64,000 nt of DNA from Eublepharis macularius (GCF_028583425.1 NC_072805.1:20656001-20720000), one strand, 5' to 3'. Counted from the first letter of the stretch, positions 48,536 through 61,084 are shown. A program made the numbers and translations. The notes: generated from the letters alone by a model not told the origin.

Positions 48536-48991
48536 AGAGCTAAGCTACAAGTGACGCCAGACACGTTTTTTATTGTGTCAGGGACACAATTTTAGTTGAA
48601 AACAGTATTATGTCCCTAGCACGGGGAAACAGGAGAGGAAGAGCTTTTCAAGGAGTTTTCAAAGACAGAGCCACACGGGCTCACTGGAGGAGAGGAACTT
48701 TGTAATTGTTTTCTTGTAATCTCAATGGGAGGGATAAACTACCAGCCCCTTCCCTTCCTCCCTGCGCTAGGGACAGGGCCCTGTATTCCTCTCCGTTGAG
48801 ACTGCAAGAAAACACTTTTAAAGTTCCTCTCCCCCAGCGATCCCATGTGGCTGTCTTTGAAAAGCTCTTCCCCCCACCCTTCTCTCTCCACGTTAGGGAC
48901 ATAATGCTGTTTTCAACTACAGTTCCCAGGCAAAATTGTGTCCCCAACACGTTAAAAAACACGTGTCTGGCATTACTTGTACCTTAGTTCT
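48536..48991. mobile_element. Fold-back element, family C copy 2
   Basis: The arms agagctaagctacaagtgac and gccagacacgt are mirrored at the right by acgtgtctggcattacttgt, then accttagttct. The interior is also partly mirrored, with aaagttcctctcc motifs. Trimmed to its GAGCTA end, it is flanked by TAA on both sides, again a 3-bp TNA site. It is 456 bp. Confidence 0.78.
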
Positions 48992-49598
48992 AAGCAGAAG
49001 TTCAATGCCTATTCTAGGAAAAGGAGGGGGGGAAAAACCTTCCACATATCTGTCAGCAGGGCAACATACACGTTTCCTACAGTTTTTCCCTTCCTTCTCT
49101 CAGCTGTTTGTGAAGAAAATCCCCCCCCCCTTCCTGCTTGCTTTCTAAATTTTCTGCTTTAACTTCCTCTCACCAGAGGGCAGCACATTGCTTGGCACTT
49201 TTAGTCCCCCTTTCAGGCTCAGTCAACTTCAGACATTCAAGAGGGAGCAACTGGTGAATAAGGGAAGGGGGAAGATCTCGACCTTTTACCTCTCAGTCGC
49301 AGTAGGCCACGTGGCCAATTGAATCACTGAATTTATATAGTAATGAAAGAAGAAACACCACACAATGGGCAACACAAGGGTTGCTACTCTCTAGATAAGG
49401 CGATCTCCAGATTACAGAGATCAGTTCCCCTGAAGAATACGACTGTTGGGGGAGGGGGCTCCATGGCAATATACCCTGCTGAAGTCCCTCTCCTACCTAA
49501 ACCCAGCCCTTTCCAGGCTCCAACCCCAAATCTCCAGGAATTTTCCAACACAGAATCTGTAACCTTAAGACAGAACAGCAATAGACAGTGATACTAGT

Positions 49599-49604
49599 TT
49601 TATT
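49599..49604 (-). terminator. GNAO1: Candidate alpha-o2 polyadenylation signal
   Basis: TTTATT on + is AATAAA on the GNAO1 strand. It lies 2.2 kb after the exon 8B stop and is the nearest perfect match I noticed. Confidence 0.25.
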
Positions 49605-50570
49605 CTGCCCGGTATTTTGCAGTGGATTCTGTGCCTCGGAACTGAATCAAGTATAAAATGTGGCAATGTGGTAGGCGCAGGCATGCACGTGCTCATACAC
49701 ATGCGCACACTATCTCTGGCAGAATGAAAATTTCACATTCACCATGTAATCGGATGTGGAAATGTGCACAAATTAGAACAGTGCAATTTCTATGATGTGA
49801 CTAAAGAGACAAGTGCTGTTGTCTACGGACAACTCAAGGGCAGCGGGTGAGGGGACAGGGACGGAATAGCTAAAATCACTAAGGAAAGATGTGCAAAGAG
49901 TTACAGAAAAAATGCTACATGAATATCTCAAACAGTAATTAAACCTGTTTAAAGCTTGAGGTAAGAACTGTTAACGGTAACATAAATGCATTAGATCAAG
50001 GATGGTTCAAACTTGGCTTTCATTCCTCTGCAGCCTCCCAAAACACAGGGAATCCCTGCAAAACAGAGAGGATTCTGGAGAATGTTTTAAGGTGCACAGT
50101 CTGGGACACCCTTATAGTCACTGCGCATGAGCTGAGTATTCTTTACAAGGCAATCTACATTGTCCTTTACCATTGTCCTCCATCTCATTTATCCACCTTC
50201 TTCCACCTTGAGAAGCTTCTCCTCAAGGAGCTGCTAAAAAGCTTCTAAAGAACCTAAAGTTTCCTTAGAACACTCTCTGAAAACCATTGCTTTAGGTTAT
50301 ACTCCAGAATACTTAGTAATGTCTCCTACAACCGAGCCTATCCTATTACGAGACATTGACAAACATCAATATGACTGCTCCAGGCCTCCAGTTCCTTGCC
50401 TGTAATTTTTTTTAAAGTCCTCAGACCTCAAACCAAACTATACTATTGTCAAACTATTCTACCCATTTACCTTTGGGGTAGAAAGTGGAGCCAGAATATG
50501 TCTCCGAACTAATAATCCTTTTTGAGAAACCGGTTAAAAAGGTGAAGAAAACTGAAAGCTCGTCATACAC

Positions 50571-50912
50571 TAGGGTTGCCAGTCTTCCAAGGACAGCGGG
50601 GGAATCCAGTGGAAGTGGAATTTTTTTTTAATGGCTATCCTGGAAGTAACATCACAGCTCTCTAGGAATTGCCAGAAAATGGTAACACTAGAGAGTTTTC
50701 AGCAATTGCTAGAGATGACTGACATCACTTCCAGGGAAATGCTGGAAGTGATATCAGTTGTCTCTAGGAATCACCAAAAACTCTATGACTCTGGAGATTC
50801 TTAGAGAGGTGTGATGTCCCTTCTGGGAAAATTATCAAGCTGTCACCAATGGCTGCTCTCATGTCCCCCCACACCCCCATCTTCTGCTGGCTGCCAGGCC
50901 AGGCAACCCTAC
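50571..50912. repeat. Interspersed element with TAGGGTTGCCAG ends
   Basis: It begins tagggttgccagtcttccaa and ends ccaggccaggcaaccctac. The interior has several internally repeated motifs around ctctaggaatt and cttccagg. No clear target duplication is seen. Confidence 0.6.
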
Positions 50913-51849
50913 TCATGGGTTTTTTTAAAACGTTTAAGATTCAATCATCCAGAGATGTTAAATTTCTGGTATGCCAAAAATTAATTAATCTGTATTTTTT
51001 AAAGTACATTTTCATTTTATACGTATATATCTGGGATTCAGGTTCTTTTGTGTTAGCTTCAATACTGGCTCCCGTTCCAGAAATGGGATAGTAGGAAAAG
51101 TCATAAAATACTTTTAAAAGCAAGGTGAAGAGAATGGGAAAATAGAGTTGAATTTTCTGTCAAGAGTCAAGGAGGAGTAAGTTTTGCTATTTCTTCTGCT
51201 AGAATTGAGGGACAACTTCCCCTCAGGGACCCTGTTGAGCCCCTGAGCACTGCTGGAATTTTGAGAAAAGGTAGCAGCTGCCATCATAAAATGGCTGCTA
51301 TGGGAGGTATGAACAATCACAAAATGGCTTGCCATGGGGTCAATCAGAAAATGTTTGGAGGTTCCAAGCCCAGGCTCCTCTTATAATGGGGCAGCTATTG
51401 GGCACTCCCTCCACACCCAAAGGTGCCGCTGCCTCCTGGGGTCTTCTGCAACATCTCCTGCTCTAATGAGGTGAAGATAAGCCAAGATTGACTCTTTGGT
51501 CTTGGGAAGAGGCACTTTTGGAAAGAAGTAAGTGGTAATCAGGTAACGTATCAGTGGGCACCATGGCACCCCGAGGCCGCACTGGGGATCACTATGGTAA
51601 AACTGTCTCATGAATGCATGTCTCATGTGGTGATCAATTTGCCATCACAAAACTATTTTTACCACATTAATACTGAAATGGGAAACGGGACTTGTGAAAC
51701 TTTTCTGTTTCAAATATAGCTGTATGAATGGGTCTAAATGTAGGGGATGGGAAGTATGTCAGAAAAGTAAAAATAAACCCATCAACCTAAAAGTGAGTTT
51801 GCATCCCAGAAGGAGAAGGATGGGGAAAGGAGAGAGGAAAGGGAGGGGC

Positions 51850-52037
51850 TTAGTACAGTCCGCATCCACGCAAATTGTTGGCAATGATCACGTCAGTTAC
51901 GGCATCAAAGACAAACTGAATGTTGTTGGTGTCGGTGGCACAGGTGATGTGTGTATAGATCTCCTTGTCAGATGACTTGTTCTTGCTCTCATACTGAGAT
52001 TGGATGTAAGTCACGGCTTCAGTGAAAGAACCTGGGC
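51850..52037 (-). CDS. GNAO1: GNAO1 exon 8B, C terminus of alpha-o2
   Basis: On the - strand the exon follows acceptor ctctcttgcag, completes a glycine codon and encodes [20 protein letters not shown] then [20 protein letters not shown] and [22 protein letters not shown] before TAA. It matches human alpha-o2, with small differences (SAF to GSF, AH to SD, AKN to ANN). The G5 motif TCAT and the pertussis-toxin cysteine are intact. It is 188 bases, the same length and phase as exon 8A, as expected from an ancient tandem duplication. Confidence 0.97.
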
Positions 52038-52496
52038 CTGCAAGAGAGAAACATGAAGCCAGGTGAAAGACTAGTTCGAAACACGTAAGAAGCCCCGTCC
52101 ATCTGACCTGACTCCCCCTCACCTCCCCAGATTCGCACCCGGCTTGTACAGGAATAGACTGAAGGGTGGAGGAGGGCCTGCAGAACCTTCATTTGGATTT
52201 CTTCAAAATGTCTGCATTGTGAGATCTTAAGCCATGCATGACGTGCCAAAATTCCACACTAGGACTCCTTGAAATTTATCCACAAGCCCTTGATTGGACA
52301 GAAGCCTGAAGATGAGCAACACTGGCTTGCCTAATGCTACCTAATAAGTTTATGGCTCAATGCACAGTGCTATCCTAAGTAGAGTTGCATCTTTCTTTGA
52401 CTATTGAGTTCTAATGACTGAGAAGAATGTTATTCGGTTTAGAATTGTACCGTTAAGACTTTTAAGGCTTAAGCAGATGAGACAAAGATTGGGCAC

Positions 52497-52875
52497 CAGA
52501 GGTGGGCATGAACCGAAATACGAATAGAAGTTTATCACAAACCGGGCCAGTTCGTGGTTCATGGACTGGGCCGGATTGTGGTTCACGAACTGGTGGTTTG
52601 TGGGAGCTCATTTCTCACAAACCTTGCCGAATTTTAGCCCAGTTCATTTGGTTCGTATTTTGGCTCGTCACTGCAGACAGCCTGACACTAATCTATCAGT
52701 TTCCTAGGCAATGGGGGTGTGGGGGTACTCTCTGCAGACCTGCTGACCCGGAAGTGACATTTTCACAAAATGAATGAACTGGTTCACAAGCCGAGGCAAG
52801 TTCGTAAAAGTTTGTGAAACGTGACGAACCACGAACCACACAGTTTGGAATATTCCCGGTTCGTGCCCATCTCTA
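52497..52875. mobile_element. hAT-type element with YAGAGRTGGGC ends
   Basis: It starts cagaggtgggcatgaaccga and ends with the mirror cggttcgtgcccatctcta. A perfect 8-bp duplication, ttgggcac, flanks it (52489-52496 and 52876-52883). The interior is rich in short direct and inverted copies of gttcgtg/cacgaac motifs. It is 379 bp and non-coding. Confidence 0.88.
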
Positions 52876-54312
52876 TTGGGCACCTCAGGCGTCTTGTGTG
52901 ATCTTGATTTGCCTTGAGGCCATGGAGGTAAGGGAGAGGGATTAATACCCCTACCCCCTCAGGGTTTGCTCCTTGCAATAGGCCTCTCTGTTCTGTTATT
53001 GGCATTTTAAAGGAGAAGTTATGTGTTTTTAAAGGACACATCTTTTCTCTTTTGAAATGCTCATCAGAAGAGAGGCCAGTGTCCAATAGTGAAACCGAGT
53101 AAAGGCTGAAGGTCCCAGAGCAAACTGAGGTAGCAGAAAGCTGATTTTTTTATTCTATGGATGGAATGAGATTCCTTGGAACCTGCAGCCACAGTGCAAC
53201 ACAAGCGCTTAGATTCCTTGGAACCTTTAGTCACAATGCAACACTGTGAATTAATCAGAAGCTCTCGGTCTTTTGCTGGTGTTAATTTTTCCTCCTTGTC
53301 ACCAACAAATCTGTGGTGAAAGAAGGACAAGTAACAGGTTTTTCTTTATATTTAATCAGAGGTTCACACAAAGCCTCCCTCCCCGGAAACTTTGCCAAAT
53401 CTCTGGGCAGTACACAGGTAGGTTGCTTGCACGCTGAAGTTTTTCTCCACTTTGTTGTCCAAACTAGAGTGCTTTTTGAAAAGAGGATCCACACGATATT
53501 GTGCTCTAATAGTGTTCCAGTCATCCCTTCCCCATCCACAGCTTGCTTTCCCCCAAATTTGCTTTGCTATGAACTCTTTGGGAAGTGAGCTATTATGCCC
53601 TCTGGACAGAAAGCAGTGTATTTCCCAAGGTCTCATCCGCATCAGTGCTGTTTTTCTTCTCTCAGCCTTTCGTGGCTGCCATTTTCCCCACTGTGCCATC
53701 AGAGGGGTTTTTGAAGGATTAAAAAAACATTGGTAATTGCTATAGTGCTACAACACTTTCCCACTGTAACTATTACCGACTCCCCCATCAAAAAGCCCAC
53801 AAAAGTCATCCAGTGGCAGGGCTGGGAAAAAATGTAGGGAAAATGGCAGTTGATGGAGGTAAGTGCATGGAAAATTGGAAGCTCGGTTGTCAATGTGAAT
53901 GGCTCTGAAAATTACAGTAGCCATAAGTGTAAAAATGGAGACCTCCCTCACTATGTGGAAGAAATTTAAGTCCTGGACAATCTTTCTGGATCCTTTCTTT
54001 TCCTCTCCTGATGGCACCTCTTCAATGGAAAAAAGCAAGACCTGTTGAATTTTATTTTTTCAAGAGCTGGGAATTAGCAAAGGCTCTTGGCTCTCAGCAT
54101 CTTCATCATTTGCCTCAGGAAACCCTGATTTCATGATTAACTCAGTGAAAAGTATCCATGATATTAAAACTGTCCTCAGGCCAGCCCCCCATCTGTTACG
54201 CTTACTTTCCTCACACTGTTGTATATGTATCTTACATATAAACATAATAATTTCCCCTCTGGATCAGATTAAATATTTGTCTATCTATCTTCATCTCAGA
54301 AAAGCTCATACA

Positions 54313-54760
54313 TGATTCTCCCCACCCCCATTTTGTCTTCACAACAACCCTGTGAGAGCCAGTTTGGTGTAGTGGTTAAGAGTGGCAGGACTCTAATCTG
54401 GAGAGCCGGGTTTGATTCCCCACTCCTCCACTTGAAGCCAGCTGGGTCACCTTGAGTCAGTCACAGGTTCTAGCTCTCTCAGCCACATCTACCTCACAGG
54501 ATGATTGTTGTGAAGATAATAATAACACACTCTGTAAACTGCTCTGAGTGACCATCAAGTTGTCCTGAAGGGTGGTATATAAATCGAATGTTGTTGTTGT
54601 TGTTGTTGTTATTATTATTATTATTATTATTAGAGGTTGAGAGAGAGTAACCAGACCCAGGTCACACAATGAGTTTTATAGTTGAGTAGCAATTTGAACC
54701 TGGGTATCTCAGGTCCCAGTCTAATACTCTAACCACTGCACCACACTAACTAGTCCAGCA
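54313..54760 (-). mobile_element. CORE-SINE interrupted by a tRNA-derived SINE
   Basis: The older SINE reads as its inverse: ttttgtcttcacaacaaccc at the left, then ggttgagagagagtaaccag after the insert, and gtagcaatttgaacctgggt, ending ctctaaccactgcaccacac. The insert lies at 54354-54632 and splits the CORE part. Confidence 0.8.
54354..54632 (+). mobile_element. tRNA-derived SINE (Sauria-type), complete with tail
   Basis: It begins gagagccagtttggtgtagt and has the A- and B-box region (gccgggtttgattcccc). The body has gaagccagctgggtcacctt, and the 3' end is gggtggtatataaatcgaat followed by a GTT/ATT microsatellite at about 54589-54632. This is the fullest copy in the window. Confidence 0.9.
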
Positions 54761-54969
54761 TTTTGTTTCCAAATGACCAACCAAATCCATCTGGAAGTTC
54801 ATTAGCACAGCGTGAAAGTGACAGGTATACGCTTCTGAACACAGCAGCTCCATTTAGTCTAGTAGCCATTGCTAGACCTATCTTCCATAAACTAGTCTAA
54901 TCTAATGCCCCCTAACACTGTTGGTCATTGTTTCTTTTGGAGCACACAGCCTACTGAATCCTTTATCTT

Positions 54970-55430
54970 AGAGCCAAGCTACAAGAGACAAATTACATGA
55001 GGACGCACACATGAAGGGAGTCGCAATGTTAGCTGGGAAGCTGAGTTTTAAAAGAGGTTGGAAGGCTTTGTCAATTTCTTCTCACTACAGAGTCAGCAAA
55101 GACAGCTCCTCAGAGGGTTTGTTAATTTCCTCTTTGCTTCCTGAAGGCCCTGTCAGTTTCACCTCCTCTTCTAGGAGGCTAAGAGGAAACGAACAAACCC
55201 CCTGAGCAGATATCTGCAGACTCTGTAGAGAGGTGAAACAGACAGAGCCTTCAGGAGGCAAAGAGGAAATTAACAAACACTCTGAGGAGCTATCTTTGCT
55301 GGCTTTGTAGAGAGAGGAAATTGACAAAGACTTCCAATCTCTTTTAAAACTCAGCTTCCCAGCTAACATTGCCACTCCCTTCACATGCACGTCCTCATGT
55401 AATTTGTCTCTTGTAGTTTACCTCTTAGAC
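54970..55430. mobile_element. Fold-back element, family C copy 3
   Basis: The arm gagccaagctacaagagaca and aattacatgaggacg is mirrored by cgtcctcatgtaatttgtct and cttgtagtttacctc. The inversion extends inward through gctgggaagctgagttttaa (mirrored as ttaaaactcagcttcccagc), so nearly all of its 460 bp is palindromic. It is flanked by TTA on both sides. Confidence 0.85.
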
Positions 55431-55528
55431 TAGTATAGAAAATACACAAGTTTAGAATAAAACAGAATTCTCTTACAAATGCACATACTTTTGAATCATC
55501 TTGAAATCTTGTCTTAAAGATTATCTTA

Positions 55529-55744
<216 letters not shown>

Positions 55745-57246
55745 TCAGGCGAGAGATGGTGATAGTGTCATTTTTCAACATGTAAGCGTTTGTCTAAGTT
55801 AATAAATAACAAAAAGAAAGTTGACAACAGTGAACATAATAAAATTCAATGTGTACATACTGAAAAATGTGTACATACAAGAGATGCCATCCCCACAGAT
55901 TTGATGTACAATTAGTAACACTGTAAGGTTTTTTTTTAATTGTTTAACGGAACTGTATAGGTTTGCATAACATATCCTTTCCCCCCGCAGCTCAAGTATA
56001 TCATCATGCACCATGCATGTACAGGGGGGAAACTACAGTTTCCTTAAAGGGAAAAAAAATCTAAAAAGAAGTGCAGGTCATGCAGATTTTTCTAGAACAT
56101 TCTTGTTAAAATGTCCATCATCTCATTCATTGATGCATGTGTGTATGGGACATGTATTTGTTTGGATACATTAACCAAGGACTGGTAAGATCCTTGAATT
56201 AATCGAGAGTTGAAAGCAGACCAAGAGGTAGCAGTCTTCTTGGCAACGACCTTGCCGTGACCTTTGGCCTTAGTAGTTTATTATTTTGTTTAGTGTTGGT
56301 GGTTTACTTGACTTTTTTTTAGTGCAAATCTTTTTAGGAAAATGGCTTGCTTGAAAGCATCTTATACAAAAAAATCAAATGAATTAGAGAGAGAGAGGGA
56401 AAAGAAGAAGGGCCAAAGCAAACCACGACAGAGAAGAGAGAAGCAGCCGCCAGCAAAGTACCTTGCTGATGTTAAATCATGCTTCAATATTAGATTTGTG
56501 TGTGCGTGTGTGTAAGTTCTTTTCTTTGCAAATGTCACAAGATAAAACACACAGATGAAGGAGAAGCAGCTTTTCAGTTGGATTTCGTGCAATAAACCAT
56601 GAAGAAGAAAGTAAAAGAGGTCAATTAAAAAAAACGCATTGGTTAGTTAGCTGCAGCTTCTGGTGTATGGAAGGTGAAACAAGCTCACAGCAAAATCAGC
56701 CAGTTAGCATTGTGTTCCCCGGCTGCTTTCAACTCTTGGGGTATTTTTTTTCTCAGTTCAAGAGAAGCTTCATACCTGCCAAATTTGTTGGGTCTCTCAA
56801 AATCTCATTATTTTGGCCTTTGTTTGGTAAGGAAAGGTCAGACGGCCGAGGAAAAGTGGTGATGGTGCAGAGCCTGGCGAAGTTTGGAACGAGAGGGTGA
56901 AGCTGGAGCGCCTGGCCGGTCACGTGGCCGCCTCTCCCAGCAGGAAACGGAAGAGCAGAGAGAAGCAGCCGTAACGGAGATCGAAGCACACCCAAAGAGT
57001 CAAGGGGAGTGATCAAAAGGCAAAGCAGGTTACAGACCAGAGAGATTTCTTCTTTGTCATCGGCAGCACTGAGGGCAAGATGCCGTAGTCCCCGCTACAT
57101 GAGACTAGCACAGATTATCATCAACAAATGAAACAGACAGAGAACTTGGAGACTTATTGGAAGCCTTTTCAGAGCAGGTGGGACGAAAACTTCCTCAACC
57201 TATTCTTGAAATGATCGTATCATAGGATGACGCTATAGTTTCATAA

Positions 57247-57486
57247 AAGCTGCTGTGGTGTAGTGGTTAAGAGCAGCAGGACTCTAATCTGGACAACCGG
57301 GTTTGATTCCCCACTCCTCCGCTTGAAGCCAGCTGAGTGAACTTGGGTCAGTCACAGCTTCTTGGAGCTTTTTCAGCTCCACCCACCTAACGGTGTTTGT
57401 TGTGAAGATAACAATAACATACTTTGTAAACTGCTCTAAGTGGGCATGAATATAAATCAAATGTTATTATTACTGTTATTATAAAC
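57247..57486 (+). mobile_element. tRNA-derived SINE (Sauria-type)
   Basis: The head gctgtggtgtagtggttaag, B box ccgggtttgattcccc, body gaagccagctgagtgaactt and tail tataaatcaaatgttattat are all readable. The first bases (gagagcca) are replaced by unrelated sequence. Confidence 0.85.
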
Positions 57487-58960
57487 TGTGTTCTAGGATC
57501 CCTGAAGGCTTATCAGAGATTCTTTCACGACAAATTCAACAATGGCAGACCAAGGTCCCTGAAAGATAGCTTACCCACCACTGCAATGAACAGCTTGGGG
57601 GAAGTGTCAAGTGCATGTCCCTTCCAGGGGATAACAGTGCGAGTCAACATGCCCGGTCATTGCTATGTAAGCTTGTGTACCCCACAATGTGCCTTGTAAT
57701 CCTTTGCTACATGCAAGGACTCTACTCTAGATGTCCAGGGATTCTTAGATGGGCTTTCAGGGTACTCTGAAGAGAGAAAGTTTGAAAACTGTTACACATA
57801 GACTTTTATTTATCCTATTGGCTTTCATGCGATATGACGGTGCAGTAGCTAAACCAGTGCCCACCAGGTAAGATCAGCTTAAGAACCACTGAACTAGACT
57901 GTTTGCGTATCTTAGGAGCAATTCTGTGGTGTTCCTTTTGGTTCACATGCTTCTTACTGATCTGCTTGTATCCAAACACGAGGTTACAAAATCTTACGGC
58001 GCTTAAGGAGCGGGAGAGGAGAAACATTCCATAAGTTATCTATATTACCACATACTCTGAATATCCTTTTCTGTTGTAGTTTAAATTTAGTATTCTTTAT
58101 GTTGTGTAAGTTTCTATGTACTTTCTATTGCTATCTATATTTTTCTTTTCAAATAAAATTCTAATTTTTTTAAAAAAAAACTTATGGCACTTCCATCTCT
58201 GGAAGAGGGGAAAGCGATTTCTGCCAACTTTTCCTTCCAGTGCACACACACACACACCCCTGCCCTTTTTGCTGTTTGTGCAGATCCATTGACCTTGAGG
58301 AACAAAAATTAGGGAGAGAGCATAGTAAGCTTCAAAGAGAAGGGGAAACCATTTTGTGAGGTCCGCTCTGTGCACAGATCTTGTTGGATACATGCCTTTA
58401 CCCCTGACCTCCCCCCTGCACTGACCGAAGACACGGCCAGTTCCTCCCCGGGGCCATACCCTGAAGATGACCAAGCAATTACATCGAGATTGGAGAGCGG
58501 GGCCAGCATGCTGAAACCTGATATTCTTCCTTGTGTGTTACCTGTACCAAGCTTCTCTCTCAGCCTAACCTACTTCACATGGTTGAAGTGAGGATGAAAC
58601 GGAGAAGAGGTTAATGTTGTAAAATGCTTTGGGTCCCACTGTGGGGGAAAGTGAGGTATAATTATCTAAATAAATAAATAAGGGAGGTGGAGATATCTCT
58701 TTTATTTATGTATACCATTCTTCTCACACGATACCATATTTAGCTGTAAGGAAGATGGCCTTGAATGCAAGATGACCCCCTTAAAAATGTTATACAGAAA
58801 AGAATTTTTTTTGTTATGATACACAACTGTAACATGTTTGTGGACTGAAGACAATTCCTTTTTCTTCTTGACGGTACACCTGGAAGAAAACCCTTAAGTT
58901 TCCCTTTGGGTAAATACCATATCCACCATCTTCCTGGCCCAGGACAGTCATTGGGCCGAA

Positions 58961-59314
58961 ATGAGAGCCAAGCTACAAGTGACGCCTGACACAGGTTGGA
59001 CACTTGTCAGCTTACCTCAGGTTTTGATGGGAAATGTAGGCGTCCTGGTCTTACAGCTTGGCTCTCCATTTAATTGAAGTTTACAGAACGCCCCCCCCCA
59101 CACCCAGCGGAGGGGAAGGGGGGCACCCGTCGAGAGCCCGATGCCTGCACCCCCCTCCCGATCGCATGTTCTCCCTCCCATAGACCGCCACTCTGTAAAC
59201 TTCAATTAAATGGAGAGCCAAGCTGCAAGACCAGGACGCCTACATTTCCCATCAAAACTTGAGGGAAGCTGACAAGTGTCCAACCTGTGTCAGGCGTCAC
59301 TTGTAGCTTGGCCC
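58961..59314. mobile_element. Fold-back element, family C copy 4
   Basis: The arm gagccaagctacaagtgacg and cctgacacaggttggacact is mirrored almost perfectly on the right (gacaagtgtccaacctgtgt, caggcgtcacttgtagcttg). The arms are about 120 bases long and enclose a GC-rich loop with a second inverted segment (ccatttaattgaagtttaca). It is flanked by TGA and CGA, consistent with a 3-bp site that lost one base to a CpG-type change. Confidence 0.82.
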
Positions 59315-59581
59315 CGAGGCAGAGCTGCCTACATATCTACAATAGCCCTGAATGCAACAGTTGATACGTATTAGGAACCTGTAAATCCTTTTGGCTTTGG
59401 AAGTAATCAAATGGTGTTACATTTGCCTATCACAGGGCACGGCAGAAGCGGCCGTCTTATGTGGATGATCCCATTTGGTTTTCCTGCAGTCCTCACCAAT
59501 TGCAGAAATTCTATCTAAGCTGAAACACCCGTTGTCAGCACGTTGTATACAATGTGCTAGAACGCTTGCCAGGGTTCAGAA

Positions 59582-59620
59582 CGGCAAACCACCACCACCT
59601 CCACCACCACCACCACCAAC
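59582..59620. repeat. CCA/CCN microsatellite
   Basis: A run of ccaccaccacctccaccacc units ending in accaacaac. It gives a proline run in a spurious forward reading frame and no gene is implied. Confidence 0.85.
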
Positions 59621-60582
59621 AACAAAGGTTAAAATTGTTATTTCAACTGATCCTTCGGAAAGAAGGAAGAAGGAAATGATGGGGGGAAGCACAAAAGAGC
59701 AGTTATATATAGTTGTATGGCATCAACATCAACGTATCATGGACCAGATGTATGATTCTTTGAAGAGGAGCAGGAAATCTAATGCTGTGGTCTTCAACCT
59801 TTTCAGACCTGGAACCTGCTCAACATGGGACCCACTGAGCTACTAACACAGAACCGGAAGTCATATGGCATCACAGTCACATGACAGGAAGCAGAAACAC
59901 ACAGCTAAGGCTTCACTGGAGTCAAGGCCAGAACTGTGACCTGCAGACCATGAGAGACAGAGACAGGAAACGCAAGCCAAGCTTCAGGAGGTGTACCATA
60001 GACAGGAACATACCAAGGCTCAGACACAATGGACGAATCCTCTTCACCTGTGAGTGACTTGGTCATACCATTAGGCTGTTATTCTCAGAAGGTCAGGAGG
60101 TGTCGCACCCATGTTCTCTATGCATGCATGCTACCCACTTGGGTCTCCCAAAGACAGCAAAACATGGCAGCTTTATAGGGCTTGTGACACACTGTTTATA
60201 TTGGCGACTTATTGTTCTAACCAGAAACTATACAGATTTAGAATCATTATAAGACTTACTCCCCCCACCCAGTTCTCATAACAACATTTGAATAATAAGA
60301 AAGCAACTGGAATAGGTTAAATATGGAGAGGGAGTTGTAGTACCACAGTCCGAACATGCACGTGACACAAGATGGATATTTTTATTTTCACTCTTGAAGA
60401 CTTCTCTCCTGCTGGATTTATTATAAAGCATCCCAGAGCAACTGGCCAGCATCTCTGCTCTACATCTAGGCGCCATCTGAGACCACCTTCGTCTTTTTTA
60501 AAAATTAAGAATATTCTTGTGGCAAAATTGCCTGCAGTACCTCTTTCTGCTACTACTTATTTTGCCTGGGTTGTGGATAGGG

Positions 60583-60720
60583 TTACCAATCTCAAGTTGG
60601 GGCCTGGAGTTCTCTTGGAATTACAACTGGTCTCCAGGCTACAGAGAACAGTTCCTCTTTAGGAAATGGCAGCTTTAGAGGATGGACTTTATGGCATTAT
60701 TTTTAGCAGTCAGATCTGCC
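60583..60720. repeat. Common lizard repeat, GGGTTACC-type fragment
   Basis: The run tggggcctggagttctcttg then aattacaactggtctccagg and aacagttcctctttaggaaa is shared, inverted or direct, with 32380-32500 and 49400-49560. It is widespread in lizards; I do not assign it a class. Confidence 0.55.
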
Positions 60721-60880
60721 CTCACAATATTAAGAAGGCTCAAGAATATGGGCAATATCATAAGCCCCTCTCCATTTGTGTTTTAAACATAGAAATGCTG
60801 CCTAGCAAGGCAGGAAATGGCGGCCAGATCCTGGACGGGAGCTGGAAAATTACTAGCATGTGAGGTGTCAGGAGAGACCG

Positions 60881-61084
60881 GGGCCGATTCCACATGGCTT
60901 ACCTGAAGCTGGGACACTGCGGAACATGCCGGAAAAGAACGTGGAAGATCGCGTTTTCTTGCACAAATTTTGAGCGATGTTGCGCAAAACTCGCACGAGA
61001 AAACACGATCTTCCGCTTTTTTCCGGCATGTTCCGCAATGTTCCGCAACGTCCCGGCTTCAGGTAAGCCATGTGGAATCGGCCC
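60881..61084. mobile_element. Fold-back element, family B copy 2
   Basis: The left arm gggccgattccacatggctt and acctgaagc is mirrored by gcttcaggtaagccatgtgg and aatcggccc. The next inward segments (ggaacatgccgg, gaagatcgcgttttcttg) are mirrored as well. It is 204 bp with a short unpaired centre. No target duplication is clear. Confidence 0.82.

Larger units (their letters stand above)
34944..51849 (-). other. GNAO1: GNAO1 sequence between exon 8B and exon 7A
   Basis: It contains SINE tail (35153-35245), repeat F (36171-36350), LINE-like remnant (36398-36560), CORE-SINEs (37910-38107, 40985-41190, 44484-44646, 44728-44908), nested CORE-SINE/hAT (41589-42126), fold-back B1 (42544-42692), fold-back A2 (43893-44036), LINE tail (44197-44400), repeat F (47058-47229), 5S SINE (47652-47869), fold-back C2 (48536-48991) and one GGGTTGCCAG-type element (50571-50912). 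The alpha-o2 3' UTR must lie in its right part; I cannot place its end with certainty. The stretches 38110-40980 and 45000-47040 hold nothing I recognise beyond a GT repeat at 39925-39963. Confidence 0.75.

Noticed and set aside
54380-54430. A true tRNA gene
   Set aside because: The A- and B-box region is the head of a tRNA-derived SINE; the cloverleaf is not complete and the same head recurs in three other copies.
54589-54632. Regular repeats that might suggest a CRISPR-like array
   Set aside because: They are GTT/ATT microsatellite units forming the tail of a SINE, with no spacers.
58097-58474. A 125-codon frame on the - strand
   Set aside because: It is low-complexity at both ends and shows no recognisable domain; chance frame in intron DNA.
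59475-59846. A 123-codon frame with a proline run
   Set aside because: The proline run comes from a CCA microsatellite. No domain is seen on either side.
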